Below the pieces are notes generated by a model that saw nothing but the letters and a program-made list of their open reading frames with translations, searched no databases and was not told the DNA's origin. A stretch of DNA of 64,000 nt from Polyangia bacterium. GTDB lineage: Bacteria; Myxococcota_A; Polyangia; Fen-1088. Location of the stretch: contig DATATI010000083.1 in assembly GCA_036268875.1 (NCBI GenBank), forward strand, positions 62,001 through 126,000. Direction: 5' to 3'. Below, piece after piece: positions 28,902 through 38,039 of this stretch. The translations under genes were made by a program, and so were the position numbers. Positions within the stretch are counted from its first letter, which is position 1, and each line of letters starts with the position of its first letter.

Positions 28902-29855
28902 CTAGATTTTATTGACGGCGTTCTTGACCACGCCGTCTTTCAAGTAGCCGACGAACACTTCGGCCAGCTCGATGGCCACCTTTTCCTGCGCTTCCTTGGT
29001 CGATGCGCCGAGGTGCGGGATGGCGATCAGGTTTTCTTGCTCGAACAGCGGCGAGGGATCCGGCGGCTCCTTGCTGAAGACGTCCAGCGCCGCGCCCGCC
29101 AGGTGCCCCGACTTCAGCGCCTCCAGCACGTCGGTCTCGTTGACCACGCCGCCGCGGGCGACGTTGATCAAGTACGAACCCTTCTTCATCTTGGCGATGG
29201 TCGCCGCGTTGAAGAGATCCTTGGTCTCGGCGACCAGCGGCACGTGCAAGGTGATGAAGTCCGACTTTTCAATCAGCTCGGGCAACGTCGTCGTCTTCAC
29301 GCCGCCGGGCAGCGCCGTTCCCGCCGCCACGTACGGATCGTAGCCGATCACGTTCATCTTCAAACCAACCCCGCGCTCGGCCACCTGGCGTCCGATGTTG
29401 CCAAGACCGATCACGCCCAGGGTCTTCCCGGCGATCTCCGTTCCCATGTACTTCTTCTTCTCCCAGATGCCCTGGCGCATGCTCTGCGCCGCCTGCGGGA
29501 TCTTGCGGGCCAGCGCGAAGATAAGCCCCACCGACAATTCGGCGGCCGCCGCGGCGTTGCCCTGCGGCGTGTTGATGACCAGCACCTTCTTTTCCGTCGC
29601 GGTCTTGACGTCGATGTTGTCGACGCCGACGCCGGCACGGCCGATGATCTTCAGCTTGCCCGGGTTTTCCAGAATCGCCGGCGTCACCTTCGTCGCCGAG
29701 CGAATGCCGAGGCCCTGGTAGCCGCCGATGATCGAGGCCAGCTCGGCGGGCGGTAACCCGACCTTGTAGTCAACCGAGAAACCTGCCTGCTGCAGGATCT
29801 CGACCGCTTTTTTGGACATATCGTCGGCGATGAGGACTCGAATCGGTTCAGACAT
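28902..29855 (-). CDS. serA: D-3-phosphoglycerate dehydrogenase (short form)
   Basis: A 317-residue NAD-dependent 2-hydroxyacid dehydrogenase. Motifs: IIGRAGVGVDNID, VINTPQGNAAAAAE, the Rossmann GLGNIG (VIGLGNIGRQVAERG), INVARGGVV with catalytic Arg, FSKEPP with Glu, and IPHLGAST with catalytic His. The C-terminal ASB and ACT domains of longer SerA forms are absent, so serine feedback is probably missing. The adjacent class V aminotransferase suggests that these two enzymes perform the first two steps of serine synthesis. A good ribosome-binding site (GAGGAGCG-like) precedes the ATG. Confidence 0.9.
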   Translation of the reverse strand: MSEPIRVLIADDMSKKAVEILQQAGFSVDYKVGLPPAELASIIGGYQGLGIRSATKVTPAILENPGKLKIIGRAGVGVDNIDVKTATEKKVLVINTPQGNAAAAAELSVGLIFALARKIPQAAQSMRQGIWEKKKYMGTEIAGKTLGVIGLGNIGRQVAERGVGLKMNVIGYDPYVAAGTALPGGVKTTTLPELIEKSDFITLHVPLVAETKDLFNAATIAKMKKGSYLINVARGGVVNETDVLEALKSGHLAGAALDVFSKEPPDPSPLFEQENLIAIPHLGASTKEAQEKVAIELAEVFVGYLKDGVVKNAVNKI

Positions 29856-29891
29856 TGCGACGCTCCTCGAACGAAGTGGAAGGACGGACGG

Positions 29892-31037
29892 TTAAGGCCT
29901 TCGGGTCTGGGCGAACGTGGCCTGCGCAGCGGCCACGCCCGATCCCGGACGAATGTTGTACCCGAGATCGGACAACGTCATCTCCAGACCGGAGATGGCG
30001 GTGATGATGTCGAACTCGCTGAAATAGCCGATGTGAGCGATGCGGACGATCTTGCCCTTCAGGTGCTCTTGTCCGCCGGCGATGGTGATCCCGTAACGGA
30101 TGCGCATCTGCTTCACCACCGCCGTGCCGTCGATGCCCGACGGTACGCGGATGGCGGTGACGGCGTTGCTGGGCGACGAGGCGAACAATTCCAACCCCAG
30201 ACCTCCGGCCGCCGCGCGCGTGGCTCGGGCCAGCCGGTCGTGGCGGGCGAACACGCCCTCCAGCGTCTCTTCCTTCAACATGCGCAATGATTCTTGCAAG
30301 CCGACGATCAGCGAAACCGCCGGAGTGAACGCGCTCTCGCTTTTTTCCTGGCTCTTTCGCTCGCGCGCCAGGTCGGCGTAAAACCGCGGCAAGTTGCAGC
30401 GCTCGTTGGCCTTCCAGGCCTTCTCCGAGACGGCGACCACCACCAGCCCCGGCGGCAACATCAATGCCTTCTGCGAGCCGAGAACCACCACGTCCAGACC
30501 CCAGCGATCCATCGGCACGTCGAACACCCCGACGGCGGTGATGGCATCAACGCACAAAAGAACGTCGGCGCGGCGGCGCACCACTTTCGAGACGCCTTCG
30601 AGATCGTGCTTCACTCCGGTCGACGTTTCGGAGGCCGTGGCGTAGACGGCGCGGATGCTGGGATCTTTATCCAGCGCCGCCGCCACCACAGTCGGGTCGA
30701 CGCTTTTGCCCCACTCGACGTCGATGAAGACGCAATCGATGCCGTAAGCCTGGGCGATCTTGCCCCAGCGCTCGCCAAACTTGCCGCCGCGGATCACCAG
30801 CACGCGATCGCCCTGGCGCAGGAAGTTGGTCACAGCCGCTTCCATCCCCAAGGTGCCCGAGCCGGTCATCTGCAAGACCAGCTGCTTGGTCTGGAACAAC
30901 CACTTCAACCCTTCTTGCGTTTCCTTCATGCACTCGATGAAGGCCGGGGCGCGGTGGTACAGAACGGGTCGCGCGATAGCCAGCCGCACCCGGTCAGGAA
31001 CCGGCGTTGGACCAGCGGTAAGCAGGTACTCTTTCAT
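29892..31037 (-). CDS. Class V aminotransferase, phosphoserine/serine-pyruvate type
   Basis: A 381-residue PLP enzyme. Motifs: LLTAGPTPVPDRVR at the N-terminus, QMTGSGTLGMEAAV, LLCVDAITAVGVFDVPMD (PLP-ring Asp), VVLGSQKALMLPPG with the Schiff-base lysine, and IAGGQEHLKGKIVRIAHIG, as in the alanine-glyoxylate/serine-pyruvate aminotransferase family (PucG/SPT-like). Because serA follows 36 bases downstream, the likely role is phosphoserine aminotransferase, as proposed for similar class V pairs in other phyla; this is inference from context. The ATG at 31037 is preferred over a TTG three codons earlier. Confidence 0.85.
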   Translation of the reverse strand: MKEYLLTAGPTPVPDRVRLAIARPVLYHRAPAFIECMKETQEGLKWLFQTKQLVLQMTGSGTLGMEAAVTNFLRQGDRVLVIRGGKFGERWGKIAQAYGIDCVFIDVEWGKSVDPTVVAAALDKDPSIRAVYATASETSTGVKHDLEGVSKVVRRRADVLLCVDAITAVGVFDVPMDRWGLDVVVLGSQKALMLPPGLVVVAVSEKAWKANERCNLPRFYADLARERKSQEKSESAFTPAVSLIVGLQESLRMLKEETLEGVFARHDRLARATRAAAGGLGLELFASSPSNAVTAIRVPSGIDGTAVVKQMRIRYGITIAGGQEHLKGKIVRIAHIGYFSEFDIITAISGLEMTLSDLGYNIRPGSGVAAAQATFAQTRRP

Positions 31038-31066
31038 CGCGTGCAAACCTGGGAAAACTGGTGCTG

Positions 31067-31095
31067 GTTCTAGTACAAGTTGGCCGATAGTCCAA
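31067..31095 (-). promoter_or_regulatory. Promoter of the aminotransferase-serA-hisZ-purA operon
   Basis: On the minus strand TTGGAC, 17 bases, TAGAAC, 30 bases before the start codon. It overlaps a plus-strand promoter candidate for the ABC-F gene. Confidence 0.5.
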
Positions 31096-31107
31096 GGTCG
31101 TTGTAAT
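31080..31107 (+). promoter_or_regulatory. Promoter candidate of the ABC-F gene
   Basis: TTGGCC, 16 bases, TGTAAT, ending 23 bases before the ATG at 31131. It overlaps the opposite promoter, so the two transcripts may compete. Confidence 0.4.
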
Positions 31108-31130
31108 CAACCGTTCGCGAAAAACCGCTC

Positions 31131-33092
31131 ATGTCTGTGGCTCAATTTTCCGACGCGCACTTCGGCTATCCGGGCACCGAGATCCTCTCTGGCGCGTCGC
31201 TGCTGATCCGTCCCGGCGATCGGTTGGCGCTGCTTGGTCCGAACGGCACCGGCAAGTCGACCGCCTTGCGTCTGCTGGCCGGCGACCTGCAACCGGACAG
31301 CGGCGACGTGCGCGTGCTGGGCAAGTCCAGCGTGGCGTACCTGCGCCAGTCGCAAGAGTTCAGCGGCCACGGCACGGTGATGGACGCGCTGCTAGAGCCG
31401 TTCGCTGCGCTGCAAAAGCTTCACGAAGAGCTGACGGCGATCGAGCATCGGCTGGCTGCCGGCGGCGACGGCGAGCTCGGCCGCTACGGCGAGCTGCAGG
31501 AGCGTTATCAGCGCGAAGGCGGCTACGATCTGGAATCGCGGGTGCGGCGCTTGACCGCCGACGTCGGCTTCACCGAAAGCGATCTCGGTCGTTCGGTGAA
31601 CACCTTGTCGGGCGGCGAGCGCGGGCGCCTGGAGCTGGCCAAGGTGCTGGTGCGCCAACCGGATCTCCTGCTGATGGACGAGCCGACCAATCACCTGGAC
31701 CTGGCGGCCATCGAACGCCTGGAGACGTTCCTGGCCGACTATCCCGGCGCCTTCGTGCTGGTCTCGCACGATCGCGCCTTCGTGCGTGCGGTGGCGCGCG
31801 AGATCGTCGAGCTGGAGAACGGCAAGTTCGTCCGCTACCCGTTCGGTTACGACAAGTACGTCGTCGAGCGCGACGCGCGCCTGGAACGCGCGCGCACCGA
31901 ATACGAACGCCAGAAGGAACACGTCGACAAGACCGAAGACTTCATCCGCCGCAACCTTGCCGGCCAGAAAACCAAGCAGGCGCAAAGCCGGCGCAAGATG
32001 CTTGAAAAGCTGGACCGCCTGGAGCGGCCCGAGGACCACTGGCAGTTCGCCGGTAACATCGCGCTCGCGTTTTCGACCGGCGCCGATCTGGGCAGCAAGG
32101 AGACCATCCGCGCGCCGGGGCTGACCGTCGGCTATCCGGGCGCGCCGTTGCTCCGCGACGTCACGGTGAATGTCTACCGGGGCGACAAGCTGGGCATCGT
32201 CGGTCCCAACGGCAGCGGCAAATCGACGCTGCTGCGGACGCTGATCGGCGAGCTGCCGCCGCTCGCGGGCCGGGTAGAGATCGGCGCCGGCGTGCGCATC
32301 GGCTACTTCGATCAGAAGCTGGGCACGCTGTCCGAAGAGCTGACCCTGATCGACGAGATTCGTTCGGTCCGCGCCGATCTGTCGCCCGAATACGTCCGGC
32401 AGTACCTGGCCAAGTTTCGTTTCTTCGGCGACGATCCGTTCCGCACGGTGCGCGGCCTGTCGGGCGGCGAGCGCAGCCGGCTGGCGATGGCCAAGATCAT
32501 GTTGTTCCCGCGCAACGTGCTGGTCCTGGACGAGCCGACGAACCACCTGGACATCCCGGCGCGAGAGACCCTGGAAGGCGCGCTGACGGCGTACGAAGGC
32601 ACGCTGCTGGTGGTCAGCCACGATCGGTATTTTCTTGATCGGCTGTGCACGCGGGTGGCGGTGATCGACGGCGACCGCGTCGAGGTCCAGGTGGGCAATT
32701 ACTCGGACTGGCGGCGACGTCAGCGCGACAGCGCGGCGCCGGCAAAACCAGCCCCCGCACCCCCAGCGACAAAAAAAGAACCACCGCCGCACAAGAAAGA
32801 CCCGCCCCTGGCCGCCGACGCGGAAGCCGCACGCACCGCCAACAAGGATCGCGAGCGCGAGCGCCGACGACTGGAAAAGCGCGTGGAGACGCTGGTGGCG
32901 GATGTGGGCAAGCTCGAAACCGAGCTCGGCGTCGTGCGCGCCCAGCTTTCCAGCGACCACGCCGGCGACTGGCAGAAGCTGCACACCCTGGCCGACCGCG
33001 AACGCGAGTTGGATGCCCTGCTGGCCCGCAAGATCAGCGAGTGGGAGGCGGCCGGCGACGCGCTGCAAACGGCGCGCGATCCCAAACGCTGA
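31131..33092 (+). CDS. ABC-F family ATPase (Uup/EttA-like)
   Basis: A 653-residue soluble protein with two ABC domains and no membrane part. First domain: Walker A GPNGTGKST (residues 36-44), LSGGERGRLELAK, Walker B LLLMDEPTNHLD. Second domain: GPNGSGKST (about 360), LSGGERSRLAMAK, LVLDEPTNHLD. The linker between them is charged and helical (ERARTEYERQKEHVDKTEDF) as in the P-site tRNA interaction motif. A Pro/Lys hinge leads to a C-terminal coiled coil of about 90 residues, a feature of Uup-type members. ABC-F proteins act on ribosomes during translation; Uup also binds branched DNA. The exact subfamily cannot be fixed by eye. Confidence 0.92.
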   Translation: MSVAQFSDAHFGYPGTEILSGASLLIRPGDRLALLGPNGTGKSTALRLLAGDLQPDSGDVRVLGKSSVAYLRQSQEFSGHGTVMDALLEPFAALQKLHEELTAIEHRLAAGGDGELGRYGELQERYQREGGYDLESRVRRLTADVGFTESDLGRSVNTLSGGERGRLELAKVLVRQPDLLLMDEPTNHLDLAAIERLETFLADYPGAFVLVSHDRAFVRAVAREIVELENGKFVRYPFGYDKYVVERDARLERARTEYERQKEHVDKTEDFIRRNLAGQKTKQAQSRRKMLEKLDRLERPEDHWQFAGNIALAFSTGADLGSKETIRAPGLTVGYPGAPLLRDVTVNVYRGDKLGIVGPNGSGKSTLLRTLIGELPPLAGRVEIGAGVRIGYFDQKLGTLSEELTLIDEIRSVRADLSPEYVRQYLAKFRFFGDDPFRTVRGLSGGERSRLAMAKIMLFPRNVLVLDEPTNHLDIPARETLEGALTAYEGTLLVVSHDRYFLDRLCTRVAVIDGDRVEVQVGNYSDWRRRQRDSAAPAKPAPAPPATKKEPPPHKKDPPLAADAEAARTANKDRERERRRLEKRVETLVADVGKLETELGVVRAQLSSDHAGDWQKLHTLADRERELDALLARKISEWEAAGDALQTARDPKR

Positions 33093-33239
33093 CGCGCCGG
33101 CGCCGTCACCTAAAGACGCCTTGTCGGCCTACCGATGTCTCTATTTGGAAGGTAGGGATTGTCGGTTCCCTGCTTCGTGACAAACTTCATTTCATACTTT
33201 CGGTTCGTGGGTCATGCCTGCGATCGGGGGGTACGCGGA

Positions 33240-34277
33240 ATGTTTCTTCGCCCAGTCGGTACCATCGCCATCCTGTCGTTCGCGGCCGCCAGCTGCGCCG
33301 GCAGGAGTTCTCATCTGGTGAACGGCAGCAACGCGGGCACGGTGGTCGCGGGGGTCTGGGACGGCGTCTTTCGCGCGGTCCTGCGCGACGGCGTCGGCAG
33401 CGGCGACACGCGCATCGAAAAACAGGAATGGCACCTGTCGCAGGCCGGCGACAACGTCAGTGGTTACTACATCGCCGCCCTGACCTTCGTGTCGGGCGAT
33501 GGCCGGCCATACATGTGCAACCGCGAGGCGCAATTCTCGGCCATGCAACGCTTCGACGTCAGCGGCCAGGTGCGCGGCGGCGTGGTGGAGATCCAGGAGA
33601 TCGCCCAGCGGTCGGCGCAAGGTCGCTGCGATCCGGGCAGCCGGCGGCTGGCGCGCTACCAGGGCAACCTGCGCGGCGACGTGCTGACGTTGGTGGCTGG
33701 CGAGCACCGGCAGACCCTTTACCGCAACAAGGACGCCGGCACGCGCCGCGAGGCCAGCGCCGCCGACGTGCTGGCCAACGCGCCCGCCAGCGAGGCGACG
33801 TTCCCCAGCTTGGATCAGCGCGACCTGGCCAACAACGGCACCGCGCCCGTCACCGGATCAGCGCCCACCGACGTCAGCGGCCTGTGGGTGTGGGAACACC
33901 GGGGCGCCGCCCCCGGTGGTGACGAAAAGCAAGAGCGCGAGGAGTGGCACGTCACCCAGGAAGGCAGCAAGCTGACCGGTTACTACGACCGCGTGGTGCA
34001 CCAGGTGTCGATCGACGGCCACGCTTACCGCTGCAGCATGTCCCTCGATTTCCAGATCGCCACCCGCTATCAGATCAGCGGCGAGGTGCGTGGCGACCAG
34101 GTGATCATCTACGAGAACTCGTTCGAGGTGCTGGAGCCAAACGCCTGCGACAACGGCAAGCGCCGCCTTGACGCCTACGAAGGCCAGGCCTCGGACGAAG
34201 AGCTCCGGCTGGTCTGGGGGGTGGGCGGCCAGGTCCTGCACCGTCCGCGGCCCGACGTGCCGACCCAGCGATTCTAG
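33240..34277 (+). CDS. Lipoprotein with two copies of a ~120-residue domain
   Basis: A 345-residue protein starting at the ATG at 33240, which gives a short signal and lipobox (SFAAASC). The mature chain holds two similar units. Unit one has KQEWHLSQAGDNVSGYY, the Cys pair around YMCNREAQF and RCDPGSRRLARY; unit two has REEWHVTQEGSKLTGYY, YRCSMSLDFQ and ACDNGKRRLDAYEG. Conserved Trp, Tyr and one Cys pair per unit suggest a disulfide-stabilised beta-barrel-like domain duplicated in tandem. I do not recognise a named family. It converges with the double-DsbA gene four bases downstream. Confidence 0.76.
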   Translation: MFLRPVGTIAILSFAAASCAGRSSHLVNGSNAGTVVAGVWDGVFRAVLRDGVGSGDTRIEKQEWHLSQAGDNVSGYYIAALTFVSGDGRPYMCNREAQFSAMQRFDVSGQVRGGVVEIQEIAQRSAQGRCDPGSRRLARYQGNLRGDVLTLVAGEHRQTLYRNKDAGTRREASAADVLANAPASEATFPSLDQRDLANNGTAPVTGSAPTDVSGLWVWEHRGAAPGGDEKQEREEWHVTQEGSKLTGYYDRVVHQVSIDGHAYRCSMSLDFQIATRYQISGEVRGDQVIIYENSFEVLEPNACDNGKRRLDAYEGQASDEELRLVWGVGGQVLHRPRPDVPTQRF

Positions 34278-34281
34278 GGCG

Positions 34282-35973
34282 TTACTTCTTCTTCAGCTCG
34301 GCGTCGATCAGGGTCTTGAACTGATCGAAGGGTTGCGCCCCGACCAGGCGCGAGCCGTTGACGAAGAACGTGGGCGTGCCGGTGGCGCCGACGGCGGCGG
34401 CGTCCTTGGCGTCGGCGTCGACCTTGTCCTTGAACTTGCCGCTGTCCAGGGCGGCGCGGAACTTGGTCATGTTGAGGCCCATGTCCTCGGCATACTTTTC
34501 CAGCGACGGGCGATCCAGCGCTTGCTGGTTGGCGAACAGCTTGTCGTGGTACGGCCAGAACTTGCCCTGCTCATTGGCGGCCAACGACGCCTCGGCGGCC
34601 AGGTGCGCCTTGTCGTGAAACGGCAGCGGCAAGTTGCGAAAGGCGATCTTCACCTTGCCCGGATACTGATCCTCGATCTGCTTTAACGTCGGGGTGACGC
34701 GGCCGCAGAACGGACACTGGAAGTCGGAGAACTCCAGCACCGTCACGGGCGCCGAGGCCGCGCCCTTGATCGGCGCGTCGCCGACCTTGACGTCAACCTT
34801 GGCCTCCGGCGCCGCCGGTGCCGCTGCAGCGGCTGCGGGTGGCGGACTGTTCGCCGCCTGCTCCATCAGCTTTTGATAGACGTCCTTGAGCGGTGTGCCC
34901 TTCTTGATCAAGGCGTCGGCCTTCTTGATCTCCTCGTCGATGATTGCCTGGAAATCGCTGAAGGGAACCGCGCCCACCAGCTCGCGTCCATTGATGAAGA
35001 ACGTCGGCGTGCCGTTGGCGCCCACCGAATTGGCCAGCTTCTGATCCTGGGCGATCTCGTCTTTCAGCTTCGGATCGTCCATGTCCTTCTTGAACCTGGC
35101 CATGTTGAGGCCGATCTCGGCCGCGTACTTGTCCAGGTTGGCGCGTTCAAGCTGGGTGTTGTTGTCGAACATCTTGTCGTGCAGCTCCCACGCCTTGCCC
35201 TGGCGGTTGGCGGCCTGAAAGGCCAGCGCCGCCTCCATGGCGTGCTCGTGGAACGGCAGCGGCTGGTTCACGAACACCACCGCCACGTCCTTGCTGTACT
35301 TCTGCTCGACCTCTTTCACCGTCGGCGTGGCCCGCTTGCAGAACGGGCACTGGAAATCGCTGATCTCGGCGATGGTCACCTTGGCCGCCTTCGGCCCCAG
35401 TCGCGGGTTGTGCGCGGCGAACATGATCTTGCGCGGCCCCGACGGCGCCGCTTGCGCGGCCGGCGCGGCGGCGCCTGGCGCTGGCTTTTGCTTGTCGTCG
35501 ATGGCGGCCAGGATCTGCGGCAGCGGCTTGCCGTCCTTGGCCATCTGGATGGCCAGCTTGGCCAGGTTCGGACTGCGCGGACAGTTGGGATCCTTCTTCA
35601 CGCAGGTGCCGATCGAACCCATTCCGCAGCCGCATTCGCAGTTGCGTTCGTTCATCGCCTGCATGGCGGTGGTCTTCTGGGGGGCGGTCAGTCCGTCGAA
35701 GCTCAGGCCGGAGACCGTCGCCAGATCGGCGGACTTCATCCAGCCGGCGGGAAACTCACCTTCGGCTTTATACGTCTTGTCGGGAAGCTTGGTGCCGGCG
35801 GGCACGCTGTCCGCTGATTTGTCCGCCGTCTTGGATGGCGCCAAGTCACCGGCGGCCGTCGTCGCATGGCCGCCGCCGGTTTCGCGGCCGACCAGAAACC
35901 CGACGGCCAACCCGGTGACAAGCGGCCAAATAGCGGCACCCCAATGCCGACCCGTCTCTGCTTGCTGCGCCAT
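34282..35973 (-). CDS. Membrane-anchored protein with two DsbA-like domains
   Basis: A 563-residue protein. An N-terminal membrane anchor (residues 13-30) is followed by a Cys-rich helical segment (NCECGCGMGSIGTCVKKDPN, residues 111-130) similar to small Cys motifs that precede thioredoxin folds in deltaproteobacteria. Two DsbA/DSBA-like thioredoxin domains follow, each with active site CPFC (209-212 and 420-423) and a cis-Pro loop GTPTFF(I/V)NG. An Ala/Pro linker joins them. It should act as a periplasmic thiol oxidase, isomerase or reductase. Two complete active sites in one chain are unusual; whether both turn over is unknown. Confidence 0.9.
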   Translation of the reverse strand: MAQQAETGRHWGAAIWPLVTGLAVGFLVGRETGGGHATTAAGDLAPSKTADKSADSVPAGTKLPDKTYKAEGEFPAGWMKSADLATVSGLSFDGLTAPQKTTAMQAMNERNCECGCGMGSIGTCVKKDPNCPRSPNLAKLAIQMAKDGKPLPQILAAIDDKQKPAPGAAAPAAQAAPSGPRKIMFAAHNPRLGPKAAKVTIAEISDFQCPFCKRATPTVKEVEQKYSKDVAVVFVNQPLPFHEHAMEAALAFQAANRQGKAWELHDKMFDNNTQLERANLDKYAAEIGLNMARFKKDMDDPKLKDEIAQDQKLANSVGANGTPTFFINGRELVGAVPFSDFQAIIDEEIKKADALIKKGTPLKDVYQKLMEQAANSPPPAAAAAAPAAPEAKVDVKVGDAPIKGAASAPVTVLEFSDFQCPFCGRVTPTLKQIEDQYPGKVKIAFRNLPLPFHDKAHLAAEASLAANEQGKFWPYHDKLFANQQALDRPSLEKYAEDMGLNMTKFRAALDSGKFKDKVDADAKDAAAVGATGTPTFFVNGSRLVGAQPFDQFKTLIDAELKKK

Positions 35974-36000
35974 GCGCGTGCTTATAGCAGAAACGGAAAT

Positions 36001-36183
36001 CTATTCTTCGTCGTCGTCCGCGGTCTTCGAACGCCGGCTGCTTGTGGAGTCAAAGTCCAACTCGCCGGCGAACATCTCGTCCAAAATTTCGTCGACCGAG
36101 CCGCCGCTGACGTCGCGTCGCAGCTCTTCGCGTTCGAACTCTTCGAAGGTGCGGTAAATCTTTTGATCGTCGTAGCGTCCCAT
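36001..36183 (-). CDS. Small acidic protein, unknown
   Basis: A 60-residue protein rich in Asp/Glu (YRTFEEFEREELRRDV, EILDEMFAGELDFD, tail DDDEE). It is very likely real: a textbook AAGGAGA lies seven bases before the ATG, and a promoter-like pair with a palindrome precedes it. No cysteine, membrane segment or known motif is visible. It is divergent from parA-parB. It might be a small regulator or an inhibitor that binds a basic partner; this is speculation. Confidence 0.75.
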   Translation of the reverse strand: MGRYDDQKIYRTFEEFEREELRRDVSGGSVDEILDEMFAGELDFDSTSSRRSKTADDDEE

Positions 36184-36218
36184 GTTCGTTCTCCTTGTTC
36201 GTGTCGACCAACAGAAAC

Positions 36219-36262
36219 CCTACATGTAGGTTTAGATAATACCCTCGCTCACATCGGGTCAA
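36219..36262 (-). promoter_or_regulatory. Promoter candidate with CCTACATGTAGG palindrome
   Basis: On the minus strand TTGACC, 15 bases, TATTAT (spacing shorter than ideal), then the perfect 12-base palindrome CCTACATGTAGG (36219-36230) at the expected transcription start, about 36 bases before the small acidic gene. The position suits a repressor operator. The region lies between that gene and parA. Confidence 0.45.
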
Positions 36263-36348
36263 ATTTTTCATCGCCCGCGCGCGCCCCACGACAGAACGAG
36301 CGCGGGTTGAACGCTTTCACTCGCGCGTGTTAGGTAGGGTTCGCCCTC

Positions 36349-37149
36349 ATGGGAAAGATCATCGCGGTCGCCAATCAGAAGGGCGGCGTGGGCAAGACCA
36401 CCACGGCAGTGAACCTGAGTGCATCGCTGGCCGCCGCCGAAAAACGGGTGCTGCTGGTCGACGTCGATCCCCAAGGGAACGCCAGCTCGGGTCTCGGGTA
36501 TGCCCGTGGCGACGCCGAAGCGGACAGCATCTACGACGTGCTGGTGGATGGCCGTCCCTGCGTCGAGGTCATCCGCAAGACCGAGCTGCCCATGCTGGAC
36601 CTGATCCCCGCTACCGCTGACCTGGCCGGCGCGGAGATCGAACTGGTCTCGCTGCCCGAACGCGAGACGCGCCTGCGCGGTCCGCTGCGTGCGATCGCCC
36701 GCGATTATGATTTCGTCATCGTCGACACGCCGCCGTCGCTGGGCCTGTTGACGCTGAACGCGCTTTGCGCCGCCGACAGCGTGCTGGTTCCGTTGCAGTG
36801 CGAGTACTACGCCCTCGAGGGGTTGTCCGATTTGCAAAACACCATCAGCTTGGTGGGGCAATCGCTGAACCCGGGATTAGCCATCGAAGGCATCGTTCTG
36901 TGCATGGTGGATACACGACAAAATCTGACCGAGCAGGTGGCCACCGAGGTGCGCGCGCACTTTGATGGCAAGGTTTACGCGACCACCGTCCCGCGCAACG
37001 TGCGCCTGTCGGAGGCGCCGTCGTTCGGCAAGCCGATCATCCTTTACGACATCAGCTCGAAGGGCGCGAAGAGCTACCTCGATCTGGCACGCGAGTTCCT
37101 GGGCCGCCACGGCGCCGGCGCGGCGGCGACGGTGGGCGGCCAACCATGA
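36349..37149 (+). CDS. parA: Chromosome-partitioning ATPase ParA (Soj)
   Basis: A 266-residue ParA/MinD-family ATPase. Deviant Walker [13 protein letters not shown] (residues 10-21), switch [15 protein letters not shown], switch [12 protein letters not shown], and the C-terminal [10 protein letters not shown] signature of chromosomal Soj are all present. There is no N-terminal DNA-binding extension, as in chromosomal ParA. It drives segregation of ParB-bound origin regions along the nucleoid. parB overlaps by four bases (ATGA). No ParB site (parS, TGTTTCACGTGAAACA-like) was seen near the genes in this window. Confidence 0.96.
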   Translation: MGKIIAVANQKGGVGKTTTAVNLSASLAAAEKRVLLVDVDPQGNASSGLGYARGDAEADSIYDVLVDGRPCVEVIRKTELPMLDLIPATADLAGAEIELVSLPERETRLRGPLRAIARDYDFVIVDTPPSLGLLTLNALCAADSVLVPLQCEYYALEGLSDLQNTISLVGQSLNPGLAIEGIVLCMVDTRQNLTEQVATEVRAHFDGKVYATTVPRNVRLSEAPSFGKPIILYDISSKGAKSYLDLAREFLGRHGAGAAATVGGQP

Positions 37150-38039
37150 CCGGACCCAAGCGCAAGGCGCTGGGCCGCGGTCTGGCGGCGCTGATTCCCA
37201 GCGCCCCGCCCTCGCCCGCCATGGCGCCGGCCGGCAGCACCTTGTCGGCGCGCGGCGACGGCCTGCGCACGCTGGCCATCGAAGAGATTCACCCCTCGGG
37301 CGATCAACCGCGCCAGATCTTCGACGACGCCCGCCTGGCCGAGCTGGCCGATTCCATCCGCACGCAAGGAGTGATTCAGCCGGTGATCGTGCGGGTGCGC
37401 CCGCAAGGCGGCTACGAGCTGGTGGCCGGCGAACGCCGCTGGCGCGCCGCCCAGCGCGCCGGCCTGCACGAGATCCCCGCCGTCGTGCGCGACATCGCCC
37501 CGATGCGCGCCTTCGAGATGGCGATGGTCGAGAACCTGCAGCGCGCCGACCTGAACCCGATCGAAGAGGCGGCCGGCTATCAGCGCCTGATCAGCGATTT
37601 CGGGTACACGCAGGAGACCCTGGCCGGCCGGGTAGGCAAGGATCGCACGACGGTGACCAATGCCTTGCGCCTGCTGCGGCTGCCAGAATCGGTGCGCGAT
37701 CTGGTGGTCGCCGGGCGCATCTCGATGGGACACGCGCGGGCGCTTTTGGGCCTCGAATCCGTCGACGCGATGGAGCGGCTGGCTCGCCGGGTGTCGGCGC
37801 GCGAGATGTCCGTTCGTCAGGTCGAGGCGCTGGTGCGGCGCGAGCGCAGCGTCTCGGCGGCGGCACCGACGCCCGCCGCGCCGTCGGCGTCGGCGCGCGA
37901 CCTCGGCGACCGGCTGGCGCGGATCCTCGGCACGAAGGTCAAGGTCGTCGAGGCCGGACCGGGGCGCGGCCACCTGGAAGTTCACTATCACTCGCTGGAT
38001 CAGCTCGACGCCTTGATCGCCCGCTGGCTGCCGTCATGA
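37146..38039 (+). CDS. parB: Chromosome-partitioning protein ParB (Spo0J)
   Basis: A 297-residue ParB-family DNA-binding CTPase. The N-terminal ParB/Srx domain has [27 protein letters not shown] (CTP-binding GERRWRA box, here given in part) and [14 protein letters not shown]. The helix-turn-helix for parS follows ([20 protein letters not shown]), and the C-terminal dimer domain ends at [11 protein letters not shown]. The N-terminus has GRGLAALIP, matching ParA-interacting sequences of chromosomal ParB. It overlaps parA and the following PilZ-like gene by four bases each, so all three are probably co-translated. Confidence 0.96.
   Translation: MTGPKRKALGRGLAALIPSAPPSPAMAPAGSTLSARGDGLRTLAIEEIHPSGDQPRQIFDDARLAELADSIRTQGVIQPVIVRVRPQGGYELVAGERRWRAAQRAGLHEIPAVVRDIAPMRAFEMAMVENLQRADLNPIEEAAGYQRLISDFGYTQETLAGRVGKDRTTVTNALRLLRLPESVRDLVVAGRISMGHARALLGLESVDAMERLARRVSAREMSVRQVEALVRRERSVSAAAPTPAAPSASARDLGDRLARILGTKVKVVEAGPGRGHLEVHYHSLDQLDALIARWLPS

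Noticed and set aside
36184-38039. parS centromere site near parA-parB
   Set aside because: No TGTTTCACGTGAAACA-like palindrome was found in this region; sites may lie outside the window.
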